64,000 nucleotides of DNA from Pelodera strongyloides (taxonomy: Eukaryota > Nematoda > Chromadorea > Rhabditida > Rhabditidae), in contig JAANDG010000629.1 of NCBI GenBank assembly GCA_036852015.1, forward strand, positions 1-64,000, in the 5' to 3' direction. The notes below the pieces were generated by a model that was not told where the DNA came from, made no database searches, and saw only the letters and a list, made by a program, of their open reading frames with translations. Below are positions 35,224 through 46,953 of this stretch, one piece after another (the stretch's first letter is position 1; each line of letters starts with the position of its first letter). The translations under genes and the position numbers were made by a program.

Positions 35224-36003
35224 TGTACTGACTACACCGTCAGTCAGCACTTGGGCCTTGTATGTGTGTATCTCTTGCGTCAATAAAACACCGTATTACC
35301 AACAGTATTTATTCAACCAATCAATTACACAACAACAAGTGAAGAAACTAGCAGTACCGCGGGATCAAAGATCGACCACACTGCTAGTTGTGAAGATGAA
35401 TCGGTACCGCGGGATCAAAGATCAACCACACCGATTATTGAAGGAGGTGAAGAAGCAACCTGAGAGGCAGTACCGCGGGGTCAAAGATCGACCACACTGC
35501 TCTTAGGTGCTTGAAGTGAAGCAATTCGTGCATCGAAGTCTATCCTGAAGGGGGTTTAAGTACTGTCCAAAAGGGGGCGTGTCAGATGGGCATTCTGTTT
35601 CGCACCCCTGCGTTTACCTAATTTACATACTGCTTATTATAATGTATGCATCCATCTTAACTCCTCATGTTACCCAATGCCTAACGATCTGATTGGCCAG
35701 ACACGGGATGCCCTTTGAAGGGAGAAAGGGATTAGTCTGGCCCTCTCATTAGACGTGGTCTCTCGCCCTTTCTAACGGCGGGTAACTTACAAAGGGAAGC
35801 TGGAGGGTTCTTTGTATATATTACAACGGAGGAGAAAAAGGAGGCAATATGGCTAAAAGTTAACTCACAAGATTATCGATCTACATATACGATTGGAAAT
35901 ATATATAGAATATAAAGAGGATATGTGATATACAATCTTGTGAGAAATGCTTAATTACTAATTAACAGTACTATGGGTGATCGCTAGAAGTGCGTGGTCA
36001 GCA
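35224..36003 (-). repeat. Left LTR-like block with three internal repeats
   Basis: About 780 bp. Three ~65-80 bp internal repeats share taccgcgggatcaaagat(c/a)... and end in gaccacac(t/c)g (35355-35505). Downstream landmarks gggtttaagtactg...gggggcgtgtc and agaatataaagagg are shared in position, though only loosely in sequence, with the right LTR. Confidence 0.7.
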
Positions 36004-36659
36004 CACTCCGCGCCCCGGCAAGATGGCAGGTGAAAGTGAAAGAAAGAAAAAGAAAAAAAAATGCGAACACAATATATGGGCAAGAAATTAAAGCACATGA
36101 AATAAAACGTGAATAAGTGATGAAGATATGGAATAATTAAAGGCACAACAATCTTAAGGCACACCAAATGTAAGGCACGAAATTAATAAGGCATAACAAT
36201 GAAATACACAAATTAGAATAACACAAAAAAATATGGAAATACACAGTAATAATGGGAAAGTAAAGAACAAGAATAAATTACGAATGAAACAGTAAAAAAT
36301 ATTAACCCTGTGACCACTAATTTACGAAAAAAGGTGAAACTCACGGTTTAGAATATGGATAGCTCAGTTGCCGAATTCGAGAGCGATCGTTGAACAATGC
36401 CAAGTGTTCCTTCTGGCGGATAAAGGGATCGTTGAGAACCTTCATTGGAGTCCATGATGCGCTATCCAATCCGAAGGAATGTCCTCCAACTGTCTGCTGC
36501 TGATTGAGTTCCAAGTCCAGAGAGCCAGCGTGCGTGTTTCTTGACTGTCGATGGGTGAGACTGAACTTCACCGTCACGACTTGCTTCCAGCTTGGGCAGT
36601 GAAACATTTCCAGTGGTTCACGAGACACCGGCTCCAAGGCTTCTCGCCAGAATAGACAC
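36004..36659. other. AT-rich segment and unassigned retroelement sequence
   Basis: 36004-36330 is A-rich non-coding. 36340-36659 has an open frame on the minus strand (to 36742) that vaguely resembles retropepsin-region sequence, and broken frames on the plus strand that would precede the pol frame. I could not decide which strand is the original coding one. One inversion breakpoint should lie in this interval. Confidence 0.4.
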
Positions 36660-39600
36660 GCATTGCTGGGGAGGAGACACCCAGCATCCGAGCAATCCGG
36701 CGACCCACGCTTCCATCCAAGGATGATTCCGAATATATCCACAAAAGAGGAAGGAAGACGGTATTCTCGGGAAAGGACGAGTTCAACGTGGAAACAGACC
36801 TTATCGTCGGACTGGGATCAATGCTTAAGCTGTGCGATCTAACTGGCATCGAATATCTTCCATCGGGTAACCTGTGCCTCCCCACCGTTGGAGGAGACAT
36901 CATTATCAAGGACCCAAGCAACATGGAAGGAACCGTCGCAAGCATGGTCTTGAAAGGCAAGGAGAGCGAGCCTGATAAAGATGCAGAGCGACCGGTTATC
37001 GTCGACCACGATTCTCGGCCAGAAGAAAACTTTCTCGACAAATACTGGGCAGTGCAACTCGAAGGGGCCGAGGCGATGGCCCCCAAAGAGAAGATCAAGG
37101 AAGAAGGACAACAAGCGCTCCGACAATTCTTTGAGAAGACCACGCAGTACAAGAAGAAAGACTTCAAAGAGCATATCTCGGTGCGTCTACCTGTCGAGGA
37201 AGAGCAACGGGAGTCGTTGAGCGTAAACTACGGTATCGCAGCAAAACGCCTCGAGAACTTCCTACAGAAGAACAAGCCCGGCGTCCTGCAAGCCGTCTCC
37301 GACCTCTTCGACGAGTATCTTGAGCGAGGCATGATCGAGGCCGCGTCCCCTCAACGGAAAACCGGCCCTCCTGGAGAAGTCTGCTACCTTCCGCACCATT
37401 GCGTTGTCAAGATGGACAAAGCAACGACGAAGATCCGACCTGTCTTTGACGGTAGTGCGGCGGAGAAAGGCAAGAAGAGCCTCAACTCCTTGCTGCCTAC
37501 AGGACACGACGCTGTCTCCAACCTCACAGGAATTCTTCTGCGAGCACGTGCAGGAAAGTACATCGTAACGGGAGACCTCGAAAAAGCCTTTCTCCATGTT
37601 CGTGTAAACGAACTTGATCGAGATCTTTGCCGATTCCTCTGGGTTCGCGACGTCACTAAGCCACCAACGAAGGACAACATTCTTGTCTACCGTTTCACGG
37701 TACTGCCATTTGGCCTAACAAGCAGTCCCTATCTGCTCAACCAGGCAATCAGATACCATCTGGATAATGGCGGACGATGGATCGTGCCACCGTGGCTGAA
37801 GAGGGACCTCATGGACTGCACCTACGTGGACAACGTCATCGTCTCCACAGATGAACATCCGAGAGGCCACATCATGGATCTAAAGCGTTTCTTCGAGACA
37901 TGCGATATGCGCATACGGGACTTCAGTTGCAACAACACCGATTTCCTGAACTTGCTCAAAGACAATGACCGTGACAACTCGGTCGGCCCCATTTCACTGC
38001 TTGGAATCCAGTGGGACAGAGAGAATGATCAATTGTTCGTCAAGGCAAAGGTGAACGTCATGGATACACTGACAAAACGCAGACTCGCCAGTGTAATTGC
38101 CAGCATCTTCGATCCACTGGGGTGGCTAGATCCAGTGATCCTTCCACTTCGACTTCATCTCCAGGAGCTTTGGAGAAGGAACATTCCGTGGGACACGGAA
38201 CTGAAGGATGAGGAAGAGAGATTCCGGCAGACAGCAGAAAAAATTGATGGAACAATTTTTCGCCTTCCACGGCACGCAGAACTCTCATCTGCCAACCTGG
38301 TTGCGTTCTGTGACGCTTCGGAGAAGGCATACTCCGCAGTGGTCTATTCCGCAACAGGATCCGGAAAGCTGGCACACTTGCTCATGTCCCGCACAAAGCT
38401 GGCTCCGCTCAAGGAAAATTCCACAATTCCAAAACTGGAGCTGCAAGCGGTGACGCTCGGAATGCGACTCCTCCGACACGTGTCTGAAAACATTCCCAGT
38501 CGACAAGCACGAAGCTGTTTTGTCTTCACCGATTCGACCATCGTGCTGGCCCAACTGAACAAGAAGGAGCTATCGACCCGAGAAGATGGCGTATTCGTGT
38601 TCAATCGAGTAAGGGAGATCCGAACCATCGCCAAAGAAGGGATGTTTCATGCAAAGGTTCGCTTCGGACACATTCCATCGGAAGAAAATCCAGCAGACAT
38701 TGCATCCAGAGGAACCACGCCGAGTGGACTTCACGCTTCTAACTGGATTAACGGACCATCCTTCCTCACGAAACACTCCAGCAGCAATGAATGGCCAACG
38801 ACCGCGTCATTGAAATATGACACAATGGCAGAGGAGCAGGCTCCAACATTCGCCGTCATCAGTTCAGAGGAGAGTCCACTAGACGCATTAGCTCCACGGG
38901 AATTGCTCAGGGACCCTCGACCGCGTTCACTGCTCACGACGCAAACCTCCGAATGGACCCGTCGAGCCAGGATAACCGCGCTCGTTCTTCGCTTCGTTCG
39001 CCTGATCGCCAAGCCTCGTCGATTTGCGGATCGCATCTTTCAGAAGATCCCCTTCCTGAACGAAAGCCTCGACAACAAGGAGCTCTCAAGCAAGGCGATT
39101 ACCACTGGAAAAATGTGTATCATTTCCCTGGCCCAGCAGCAGGCATGGCCTCAGCCGGACAACGAGAAGGAACTGAAGCACCTCCGAGCATTCAAGGATT
39201 CCAATGGGATCCTTCGAACAAAGCAGCGAATGGCAGTGGACCCAATCCCTGACGTGGACTGCAGTCCTCCGATTGTTCCTGGGAAGAGCAGAGTGGCTGC
39301 CTGGATTGTCGACGATATCCACCGCAAGACACACGGAGGACTCCAGCCAACACTGGCTCGTGTACGAATCTCCTTCTGGATCACAAAGCCACGATCTGTC
39401 ATCCAAAAGATCATCCGCGCTTGTGTCCCGTGCCAAAAGGAGCGCAATCGCCCGTTCTCCTACCCGGCGCAACCGCCTCTTCCGTCTGAACGCACGATGG
39501 CAACGAGGCCGTTCATGCACACCGGAATCGACATGGCAGGACCTATGTTCTACGTAACGCCAAATGGCAAGGAGAAGCTGTGGATTCTCGCCATTGTTCC

Positions 39601-39721
39601 GTTGCGGCATCCGATGCTGTCGTTTCCGATAGCTTCTCTGCCCTCTGGTACTTTCCTTTTCCCTGGGGACGGCTACGGATGCGGTGACGTTCTTCCGTTC
39701 CATTTCTTCCGGCGGACGTAA
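36660..39721 (+). CDS. pol: BEL/Pao Pol, truncated in the integrase
   Basis: The frame is open from about 36655; the first GTG codon is at 36788 and no ATG start is obvious. Counting from 36788, the end of the protease region (VETDLIVGLGS, LPSGNLCLPTVGG) is near residues 1-40. Reverse transcriptase follows, with the active-site box YVDNV at about residue 346, where most reverse transcriptases have YxDD. An RNase H region follows (CDASEKAYSAVVY ~507, KLELQAVTLGM ~551, FTDSTIVLAQL ~579). The integrase zinc finger comes last (HRKTH ~845, CVPC ~878). The integrase core ends just after GIDMAGP (~913). From ~39590 the frame runs into antisense gag sequence, so the last ~40 residues are not Pol. I believe YVDN occurs in other nematode BEL copies, but cannot check. 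Confidence 0.85.
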
Positions 39722-41249
39722 TGCACAGCGAGACGTGATGTGCTCCCTGGCAGTGACTGCAGCCTTTCTGGCATTTCTTCCGGCGGTCCTGTGATCGGTG
39801 GCGGTGCACTTGTAGCATCGCTTTTGGAAACGGAAGGCGTCCCTTTTAGCGAACATGGGCCGAGGACAGCTGGATGGGCTGTGGGCGCCATCACAAACGA
39901 AGCATTTATCGTTTGTTGCTGCTGCAGCAGGTGGAGAAGCTGGCGATGACCATTGACCAAAGCTCTTCCTCGGCTGCGACGGCTGCTGGGGGTTCCCAGC
40001 TGGTTGCTGATATGTACCCTGTCCAGGTCCATTCGGTTGGAAGTTGGCTTTCTTCTGTCCGAATTCCTTCTTTTCGGGTCTGCGATCGGCAATGGATTCG
40101 GGATGCTTCTTCATTTCGGTAGAAGGCGCTTTCAACTGCGTGGAAAACTTGTCCTTCATTTCCAGGTAGTTGATGGCTGTGCGAAGAATCGTCATCAGAT
40201 TCTTCGGCCGACATGGGCCCAGGAGTTGGTCCAGACGGGCCTCAATAACCCGCTCGATGACGTCGTTGTTGAACTTCCGGGTTATGGTCTCCAAGAACAA
40301 CTGATTGTCCACAGGTTCTCCGGCGTCCCTTAGTTTGCACACTAAGGTCCTCGATGATGTTGAGGAGCGTTGCAGAAGCCTTTGGTGTTTGACGGTTGGA
40401 GACTCATCAACTTTCTTCAGCAGTTCCTTCACGGACTACGCTGGTCGGAGCCGAACCTCTCTCCTGATTAGGTCTACCGTGCGACGGTAACCCTCCTCCG
40501 TGAATGGCTGGCTCCTGACGGCTGTCAGAGGCTTGGCCTTTCAGTAGGGTACGAAGATACTGCAGCTTCACAGGAGCTGTCATGGCTGGGTTTGCATGAA
40601 CGGCCTGTTCAAATGCGCTCCAGAATTCGGCAAACTTGGCCACCTCTCCATCGAAGGTAGGCAATGCGATTTCAGGCAGCCGGAAGCTGCTGGCTGGTGC
40701 CAGTGCCCTGGCTCCGTCGGAAGGCACTGGTGGCGACGTTCCTCGAGACGGCGGGGATGCAGCCTGTCTGCGTATTTCAGCAGAGATGCGCTGCTGCGTA
40801 GTCAACTCTTCGAGGCGTTCAATGATTTTGAAAATCAAATTTACGCTCTCGTCTTCGACCTTTTCCGCTCGCTCTGCGTATTCGTCCGCAGCTGCCGCCT
40901 GGTTGTCGTCCTCCTCATCAATGGCCTCGAACAGTTCATCCAACTTTTCCTTGAGCGTAGCTCGACCAAGTTCGAGAACTGAACGGCCCTTGTTCAGATG
41001 GCTCCTCCTGCCTTCGATGTATAATAGGAGCTGTGTTGCATCGTTTGGGAACTGAGCGTTTTCTTCCACGTATTTCCTCAGTTGATCCGAAATTGCAGCC
41101 AGAGACGTCTGCGCCGTAGTGACGGCTCTCTTCTTGCTGGATACCTTCGTCTGGGACATATCGACTGATGATCCTCCTTCAGGTGAACGGCTGACGACGT
41201 TCTTGAAGCAAGGAGTTGAAGCGAAGGATTGGAAATATGTTCCTGCCAC
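39600..41249 (-). pseudogene. gag: BEL/Pao Gag, frameshifted and cut
   Basis: Starting at 41156 or 41249, the product has a coiled-coil-prone N-terminus (KEKLDELFEAIDEED). Then comes the DUF1759-type Gag core (LPTFDGEVAKFAEFW near 40650) typical of BEL/Pao. A frameshift near 40430-40500 moves the rest into another frame. Zinc knuckles follow: CFVCDGAHSPSSC near 39904 and CYKC near 39817. The continuation of the second knuckle (CQKGCSHCQGAHHVSLC) is in yet another frame. So at least two frameshifts are present. Gag stops at the junction with inverted pol near 39600. Codon content is GC-rich compared with the host genes. Confidence 0.8.
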
Positions 41250-41290
41250 GCGGGTCTTTTAGCCTGGTTTGAGATCCCAGGTGCACCAAA

Positions 41291-42046
41291 TGTACTGTCA
41301 CCACCGCTAGTGACAATACCTGGTGTCTTGTGATGCGGCTGGACTGCGTCAATAAACACCTGTTTATAGAACAGATTTATTCAGCACAACCAAATACACA
41401 AAACAAGTGGAAGTAAGACACCGATCGCGAGAGCAATTAAGCTCACCACACACGGGTCTTAGGTGACGACGTAATACAAGGACGATCGCGAGAGCAACTA
41501 AGCTCACCACACACGTCTTGTATTGAGGTAGAGATGAAGCGATCGCGGGAGCACTTAAGCTCACCACACACGCTTTTGAAGGTTGTTAGAGATGGATCCC
41601 GCTTAAGCCTGGGGTGGGCTTAAGTACCGGATAATTATGGGCGTGTCTGGATAAGGCCAGTTTTTACCTCCTGCGTATACAGAAGTATAATACTGTCTAA
41701 AACTGTCTACTTCCTTTTCACCTCCTTCATTTGCCTATTATCTCATAATCTCATTATCCCGAAATTACATCACTTTTGTAGGTTCACGGGGGCGAGACTA
41801 ATTCTCTTCATAATGCGCAGTCTCTAACGTTTTACTGACTTTGGTCAGTTTCAAATTGGTCAAAGTGCATCCTTTGTTTATATTACACTCGTGGGAAAAT
41901 GTGCTTATTGAAACTAATGTGAACTCAATAAGGATATTGATCTTGATAAACCATATAGTGAGGATTATATTAATAGAATATAAAGAAGGTAATGGATATT
42001 TGGTGCTCACTATATAGTTTATCCCTATACAAAGTGCGAGTCAGCA
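41291..42046 (-). repeat. Right LTR-like block with three internal repeats
   Basis: About 756 bp. Three internal repeats of gatcgcg(a/g)gagca followed by taagctcaccacacacg (41425-41580) lie at the same relative place as the different triplet in the left LTR. Then ggcttaagtaccgg and gggcgtgtctgg appear, then a T-rich stretch and agaatataaagaaggtaatg. Confidence 0.7.
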
Positions 42047-42504
42047 CATTTGTAACTTTTCACGATTAATTTTAAATATTAAATAGCACGGCAATACCCA
42101 GGAAAGAATAAGATTGTAATAAATTCCAGATCTTATAAGAGTCGTACTGGGGGTACCAAACGGTTGCCAGAATAAGCTTTCTTCGGTTGCTTCGTCGTAA
42201 TCGTTTGTAATATACTGTAATTTGAAATATCTACCGTTTCGACCCCTCAAGTCACGGCCTGTACGAAATTATGTTCATTTCGGAAAATAGCTGGCAGCAC
42301 CTTGCTATATGATCCCGTGATATAACTTCCCCGTTTTCGTTTCCAAACCGAAACGGATGGTGATAATGATAGGAGGAAGATCGATTCCGTTTCTATCTCT
42401 GATATATTAGTGACGTTCTTACCAATCGGAGTTTGAAAGATCAAAACTCATATGATCATCCGTTTCGTGACGGGGTGACTAGCGCGTTTCTCGTTTTCGA
42501 AGTA

Positions 42505-42667
42505 TTCAAGGTTTCAAACGTTTCTAAGCCCGCTGAAAATTTACCGTATTTTGGAACTACACGAGAATATTTTGTAATTTTTCATATTACGCAGGTTTCG
42601 TGCAAAAATACGGTAGTATTGACAGAATCACACCAACCGGTTTTTTGGGGATACTTTGAAACCCTAT
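42505..42667. mobile_element. MITE family E
   Basis: It shares ctgaaaatttaccgta, acacgagaatattttgtaat and aatacggtagtattgacaga with 53899-54052. Its ends (tattcaaggtttcaaacg / gggatactttgaaaccct) are imperfect inverted repeats. Confidence 0.7.
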
Positions 42668-43445
42668 AACTCACGCAACACAGGTACTAGTCTCGCGTGT
42701 AACTGTAACGTCGTTGAAAACATGGGAGGGACGTACGAATTCCTGGTTACGGGAGCGCGAAAATTCCTCTGTCACCAATTGTGATTTCCTTACTGTAAGC
42801 CTTATTACTGTCTCATAGGTCTATAATAAGTTCATCATGTCAAGGTCTCCCTTGCTCTTTGCGTACAACTATGAATAGAATTTCCACTAAAGTGTTTTGT
42901 TTGGCGGATGCACTTTATTTTGTTCTCATTTTTAAGTTATTTCATTACAAAAGCCATATAGTTAGGACAAGTGTACTAGCATTGAAAACCCCCAATCAGT
43001 TTCCACAATAAAGTCGATTTCAGTGAAAAACATCCCACCGTACGATAACAATGAACTTTAAAGGACGGGACCCACTTATTATTTACTTCTTCATTCTTTT
43101 TACACTTCAATCGTCAATAAAAACAATTCTCGTTTTTGTGATTCCCAGTCGCGGGAGTGATAAGTGAAGTATCAAAGTTTATCCCATCAATCATTTGAAA
43201 TGATTAGAGGTTTTCCAACCGCATTGCGCGAAAGGCATAGAATAGTTCGCGCGGGTGCTACGTCATCATCGGGTGCGCTCTGGACCAGTATCGTGATTTT
43301 TGTGCAGAAATCTTTAAGAATTGTTGGTGATCTTTCATAAGTACTGCACTTGTATACTCGTATTAGATAACAATATGTACAAGTGCAGAGTACAAGTGCA
43401 ATCACATAAAAAAGGAAGTCCTTCTGCATACAGCAGCTCAATGTG

Positions 43446-43575
43446 TTAAAGCGAAATACCGGCCGGTTTTTTTTGAAACGCGATAAAAAATAGACCCCAA
43501 TTCGACCCCGCCTAGCCTAGCACAACTGCAGATATTGGAGATGCTTTTCAAAAACCGGCTGGTATTTCGCTTTCA
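43446..43575. mobile_element. MITE family A, short copy
   Basis: TTAA then aaagcgaaataccggccgg at the left, aaaaccggctggtatttcgcttt at the right. The interior is shortened to about 90 bp. Confidence 0.82.
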
Positions 43576-44074
43576 ATAAACCATACATATTTGGCATTTT
43601 CCTCCTATGCACAGTCTGAAGATAACTAATTAGTCTTCACTAACTTGTCTTCTACTTTGCTCAAAACTTCAGCGGGATAAGCTATAGGCTTTGAATGTAT
43701 CAAACGAGATAGTTCTTGAAACATAAGTTCATTCCATAAGTATGTGAACTTCCCTTGTGTTTTGACCACCTTTGGTAGTCCAAATAGTATAAATATGAAA
43801 ATGAAGATTTGAGGTTTGAAACTCGATGTAACCGATCGGTCCACGAGGAAGTGCTAAAACTTCTCTCCTGTCAATGAAATTATTATTTAATAATTATATT
43901 CTCCAGATCAGGTACAGGAGAAGTTCTCGGTCAAATCGAATCACACGTGCGAAACATGAGCAATCGGCTCGATTCGCAAATGTTGGAGCAAATGAACCCC
44001 GTGTCCACGGCTTTCAAGCGGCGTATTTGTGGCCTATAAGCTGAGCGATTAAAGGTGTGGCAGTTACGCGCAAA

Positions 44075-44397
44075 AGGCTCCATAACACTTCAAGCAAGTC
44101 TTCTCGAGACTCATCACACTGATAAAACGTGCTCAAAATGAAATCCAAAAAACTACAATACAGCTGAATCTAGATACGGTGTGTGCAAGTTGACATTTGA
44201 TTCACTTCCCGGCACCTTTATATATGAAGCGTATTCCGAATCTAATTATCCTGAATCTCCGAATCCGAGTAATGAAGCGCGTATTCCGAATCCAACTGTA
44301 TCTGTACAACTGTATTGTCTTATTTTGGATTTCATTTTTAGTACGTTTTACATAGTGATTAGCCTCGAAAAGACTTGCTTGAAGTGTCATGGAGCCA
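44075..44397. mobile_element. Long-arm foldback element (ggctccataacacttcaagc)
   Basis: The left arm ggctccataacacttcaagc...aaatgaaatccaaaa...caatacag is mirrored at 44310-44397 with ~85% identity over about 85 bases. The loop contains a direct duplication of gaatctaattatcc-like and gcgtattccgaatc sequence. Confidence 0.75.
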
Positions 44398-44625
44398 TTA
44401 ATATCCCTGCACTCAAATCGCACTCAGAATAAGGCAATCTTTGCGGACATCCGAACGCAGCTTATTGAAAAACATTGCAAGTTCAAGTCACACGTTAAAA
44501 AAGGGGAGGAGCTTCGTCCGCAACTCCCCTCAAAATCTCATCAAAAAATGCACGTCATCGTTGATTATTAACTTCGGTAGTGTTCTTTTCTTAGACCGAA
44601 GTGGGCGGTGCTTGGTGCCAACCCG

Positions 44626-44632
44626 TATAAAA
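44626..44632 (+). promoter_or_regulatory. Putative TATA box of small secreted peptide gene
   Basis: TATAAAA in the context cccgtataaaaccagagc, about 155 bp upstream of the ATG at 44785, with gggcggtgc just before it. Function is inferred from position and motif only. Confidence 0.5.
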
Positions 44633-44784
44633 CCAGAGCGCGCCAAAGAGAACGATAACACTTACCGTTTATACAAGGCAACACACGAGGAAGTTTCATT
44701 TCGATACTCTCGAGGTCGACAACTACTTGATCGTTTAGAGATCATTTTATTGGACGATACTCATCTATCAATCTAATCGGAACA

Positions 44785-46130
44785 ATGATGAACTCGATCA
44801 TTGGTCTCATTTCTTTTCTGGCTGCCATACAACTTGGTAAGCTTTAGATACTTTTATTGTTGAGGCTTATTAGGGGAAAGGTTCGCGCGCCTACTGTGCG
44901 CATATATATCCGCGCACACTTGGCGAAACTACGGTACGCCGTGACCGAACTTTTTTACCAATATTATTTTCATCAGAAAATCCAGACGACAACCGATTGC
45001 TGTGCACAATGTATTGAATTAATTTAGCATTTTGCGAACGAGAATCGTTAGAAATGCTGATGAGCCAACTGCAGCAGAGTCGCGATGCCGCCCCGGCGCC
45101 TTATCGCCAAGTTTGGGATTTCACGAAACCAATTGGCAGAATTGCTGATGACCCGGTGAGCTATATAACTCTTTATTTAATGGTAGCCAAAAAGACGATG
45201 CGAACAGTAAAACAAAAGGAGAAGACAATAAAGTACTAAAAATAAAAGTAAACATTAAAGGGTCAGGCCCATTTCAAATGACTCCTATTTTTGATGATTC
45301 CGTCTGAATCTTTATGTCAAATATAGTAGGATACGACATATTTCTAATTTTCAAGCGCAAAATTCACGCAGTATTCAGCAATTTACCATTGCCAGTCATA
45401 CCCAACTATTTACCGCAGTTGTCACGCCCCTTCGCGCTTATTGGGCAATATGCTCTATTGGGCGTGGCAATTGCGAGATTGGCCAATTAGCGCGAAGGGG
45501 AGTGACAACTGCGATAAATAGTTGGGTATGACTGGCAATGGTAAATTGCTGATACTGCGTGAATTTTGCGCTTGTAAATTAGAAAAATATCGTATCCTAC
45601 TATATTTGACCATCAAAAATAGGGGTCATTTGAAATGGGCCTGACCCTTTAAATTATGCTGATTATTTAAGTTGTATTTAATAAATTCCTCAAAGGTCTG
45701 TGAATTAGCAACTTCTTTGGGGAGACTGTTAATTCTACGCGCTAGTGTTGAACTATAAATTGCAGAACAGGAATTTTGTGAACAATTTGCTTTGAACAAA
45801 AAAAGTATGATTTTTGATTTTGCAGGTTTTCCCTCGTGAATTCGATCTGCGCCGCAATATGATGTTGGACAAGAATGAAGTATTGTGGGCACAACGCTCC
45901 AGACCCACTCTCACAGATATCCTCAGGTACGCATCTATCGTAAAAGAAAGATTTAATAAACCAATTAAGAATAAAACTCTATCACCGCGTATCTAAGTGC
46001 CATATGAAGTTGTACACAGTGGGGGGGGGGGTCTCATCCCAGAGAGGGCGTAATTTTCATAACTTTCCAATTCGATGGCTACTTTTTCAGATTCACAAGA
46101 GAAAGAGAGAACGCTCGCAGAGAACAGTGA
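44785..46130 (+). CDS. Small secreted peptide or prepropeptide (unrecognised)
   Basis: Exons 44785-44836, 45052-45155, 45826-45926 and 46091-46130 join in phase and give about 98 residues. It starts with a signal peptide (MMNSIIGLISFLAAIQL). The mature part has no Cys. It contains several basic sites (FDLRRNMML, FTREREN, ARREQ) and the segment RPTLTDILRF, so a neuropeptide-like precursor processed at dibasic sites is possible. The last exon could also be read in another frame, but the phase-2 donor at 45926 selects the frame ending at TGA 46128. AATAAA lies at 46438. Intron 2 hosts a MITE (45255-45652). A TATA box precedes the gene. No homologue comes to mind. Confidence 0.6.
45255..45652. 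mobile_element. MITE family F (aaagggtcaggcccatttca), near-perfect palindrome
   Basis: TTAA-flanked, ~398 bp. The ends aaagggtcaggcccatttca and tgaaatgggcctgaccctt match. The arms pair almost to the centre (gttgtcacgccccttcgcgc near 45420 and its complement near 45490). Located in intron 2 of the small peptide gene. Confidence 0.9.
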
Positions 46131-46953
46131 GGATACAACCGAGGAAGGTTGTCCATTCACTGAAACCACTTCGCAAAGTCTGTACTACTTCAATAATAAT
46201 TGACGATGTGTCTTCCATTGTAGTATACGGTAGTCAGAGCTCAATCTATAACACTGTAACCAACTGAGTCGCTCCGCAGTACATATTATGAAAATATTCA
46301 TTCACAGATTTACAAACTTGTGTATTTTGCCTATGATGGCCAGCCAGTGATCTCACCCTGTACCTATCTCATCTCCCAAAGATCTCCTTTTGTTATTATT
46401 CCATTTTAATAGACATTTCCTATTTTATATTCTTTGACAATAAAATAAATTTTTATGAAACAAATATTCTTCAAGTGCGAGACAGTAACAAAAACTTGGT
46501 GGTCTTCCGATAAACCGTTACAGCTGAAAGCAGCTGACGGTATTATCACGTCCATTTTCTACTGTGCTCAAGCCTCTTTGAACACTCTATTGAACTACCC
46601 TTAAAAAGGAGCACGCCCTTGAAGCGTAACATAATTATTTATGTATTAACGTTTATCAGCTTCCGGCGTAGTTTGCTAACTTTGAAAACGTACGAAATGA
46701 TAAGCAGAATACAAGCAAGTAAAACGTATGAAAACAAATCTTACAATCTTACTTACATCAATACAATTGTACAATAAACAAGTGTGCTCATGATGATCAT
46801 GATCCTGATATATGATAACAGTACGTGATCATGAGATGATCAGAATCGTACATATGTATCCTGTCCTATTTACTGCAACAAATTCTAATTACACAGTATA
46901 AATACAATTAGGATCTGTAATTTTCCCATACACGGTGGTTTTCTTCATAACGA
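46131..46953. other. 3' UTR and intergenic spacer
   Basis: It contains the likely poly(A) signal AATAAA at 46438 for the small peptide gene, then AT-rich spacer to the kinase gene. A small alternating atgatgatcatgatcc / gatcatgagatgatcag inverted motif lies at 46790-46850. I see nothing else. Confidence 0.5.

Larger units (their letters stand above)
35224..42046. mobile_element. Rearranged BEL/Pao LTR retrotransposon
   Basis: Two LTR-like blocks in the same orientation (35224-36003 and 41291-42046) bound gag on the minus strand and pol on the plus strand, which converge at ~39590. In an intact element gag and pol share one strand. Both LTR blocks start tgtac and end gtcagca, but they differ too much in between to be a normal pair, and the 5 bp flanks (aaagt and cattt) do not match. 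A primer-binding-like tggtgcacctgggat lies just inside the right LTR, read on the minus strand. That fits a minus-strand element whose pol block was inverted, or two nested copies. Confidence 0.75.
42047..44074. other. Intergenic with MITEs, no gene seen
   Basis: The region holds a family E copy (42505-42667) and a family A copy (43446-43575). A minus-strand open frame at 43187-43441 looks hydrophobic at its start but shows no splice or family support. I see no supported gene. Confidence 0.5.

Noticed and set aside
38058..39557. Antisense and shifted frames of 60-120 codons inside pol and gag
   Set aside because: They are shadows caused by the GC-rich, stop-poor codon use of the retroelement.
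43187..43441. Minus-strand 84-codon frame with a hydrophobic N-terminus
   Set aside because: No splice partners, no conserved motif, and it sits among MITEs. It is compatible with chance.
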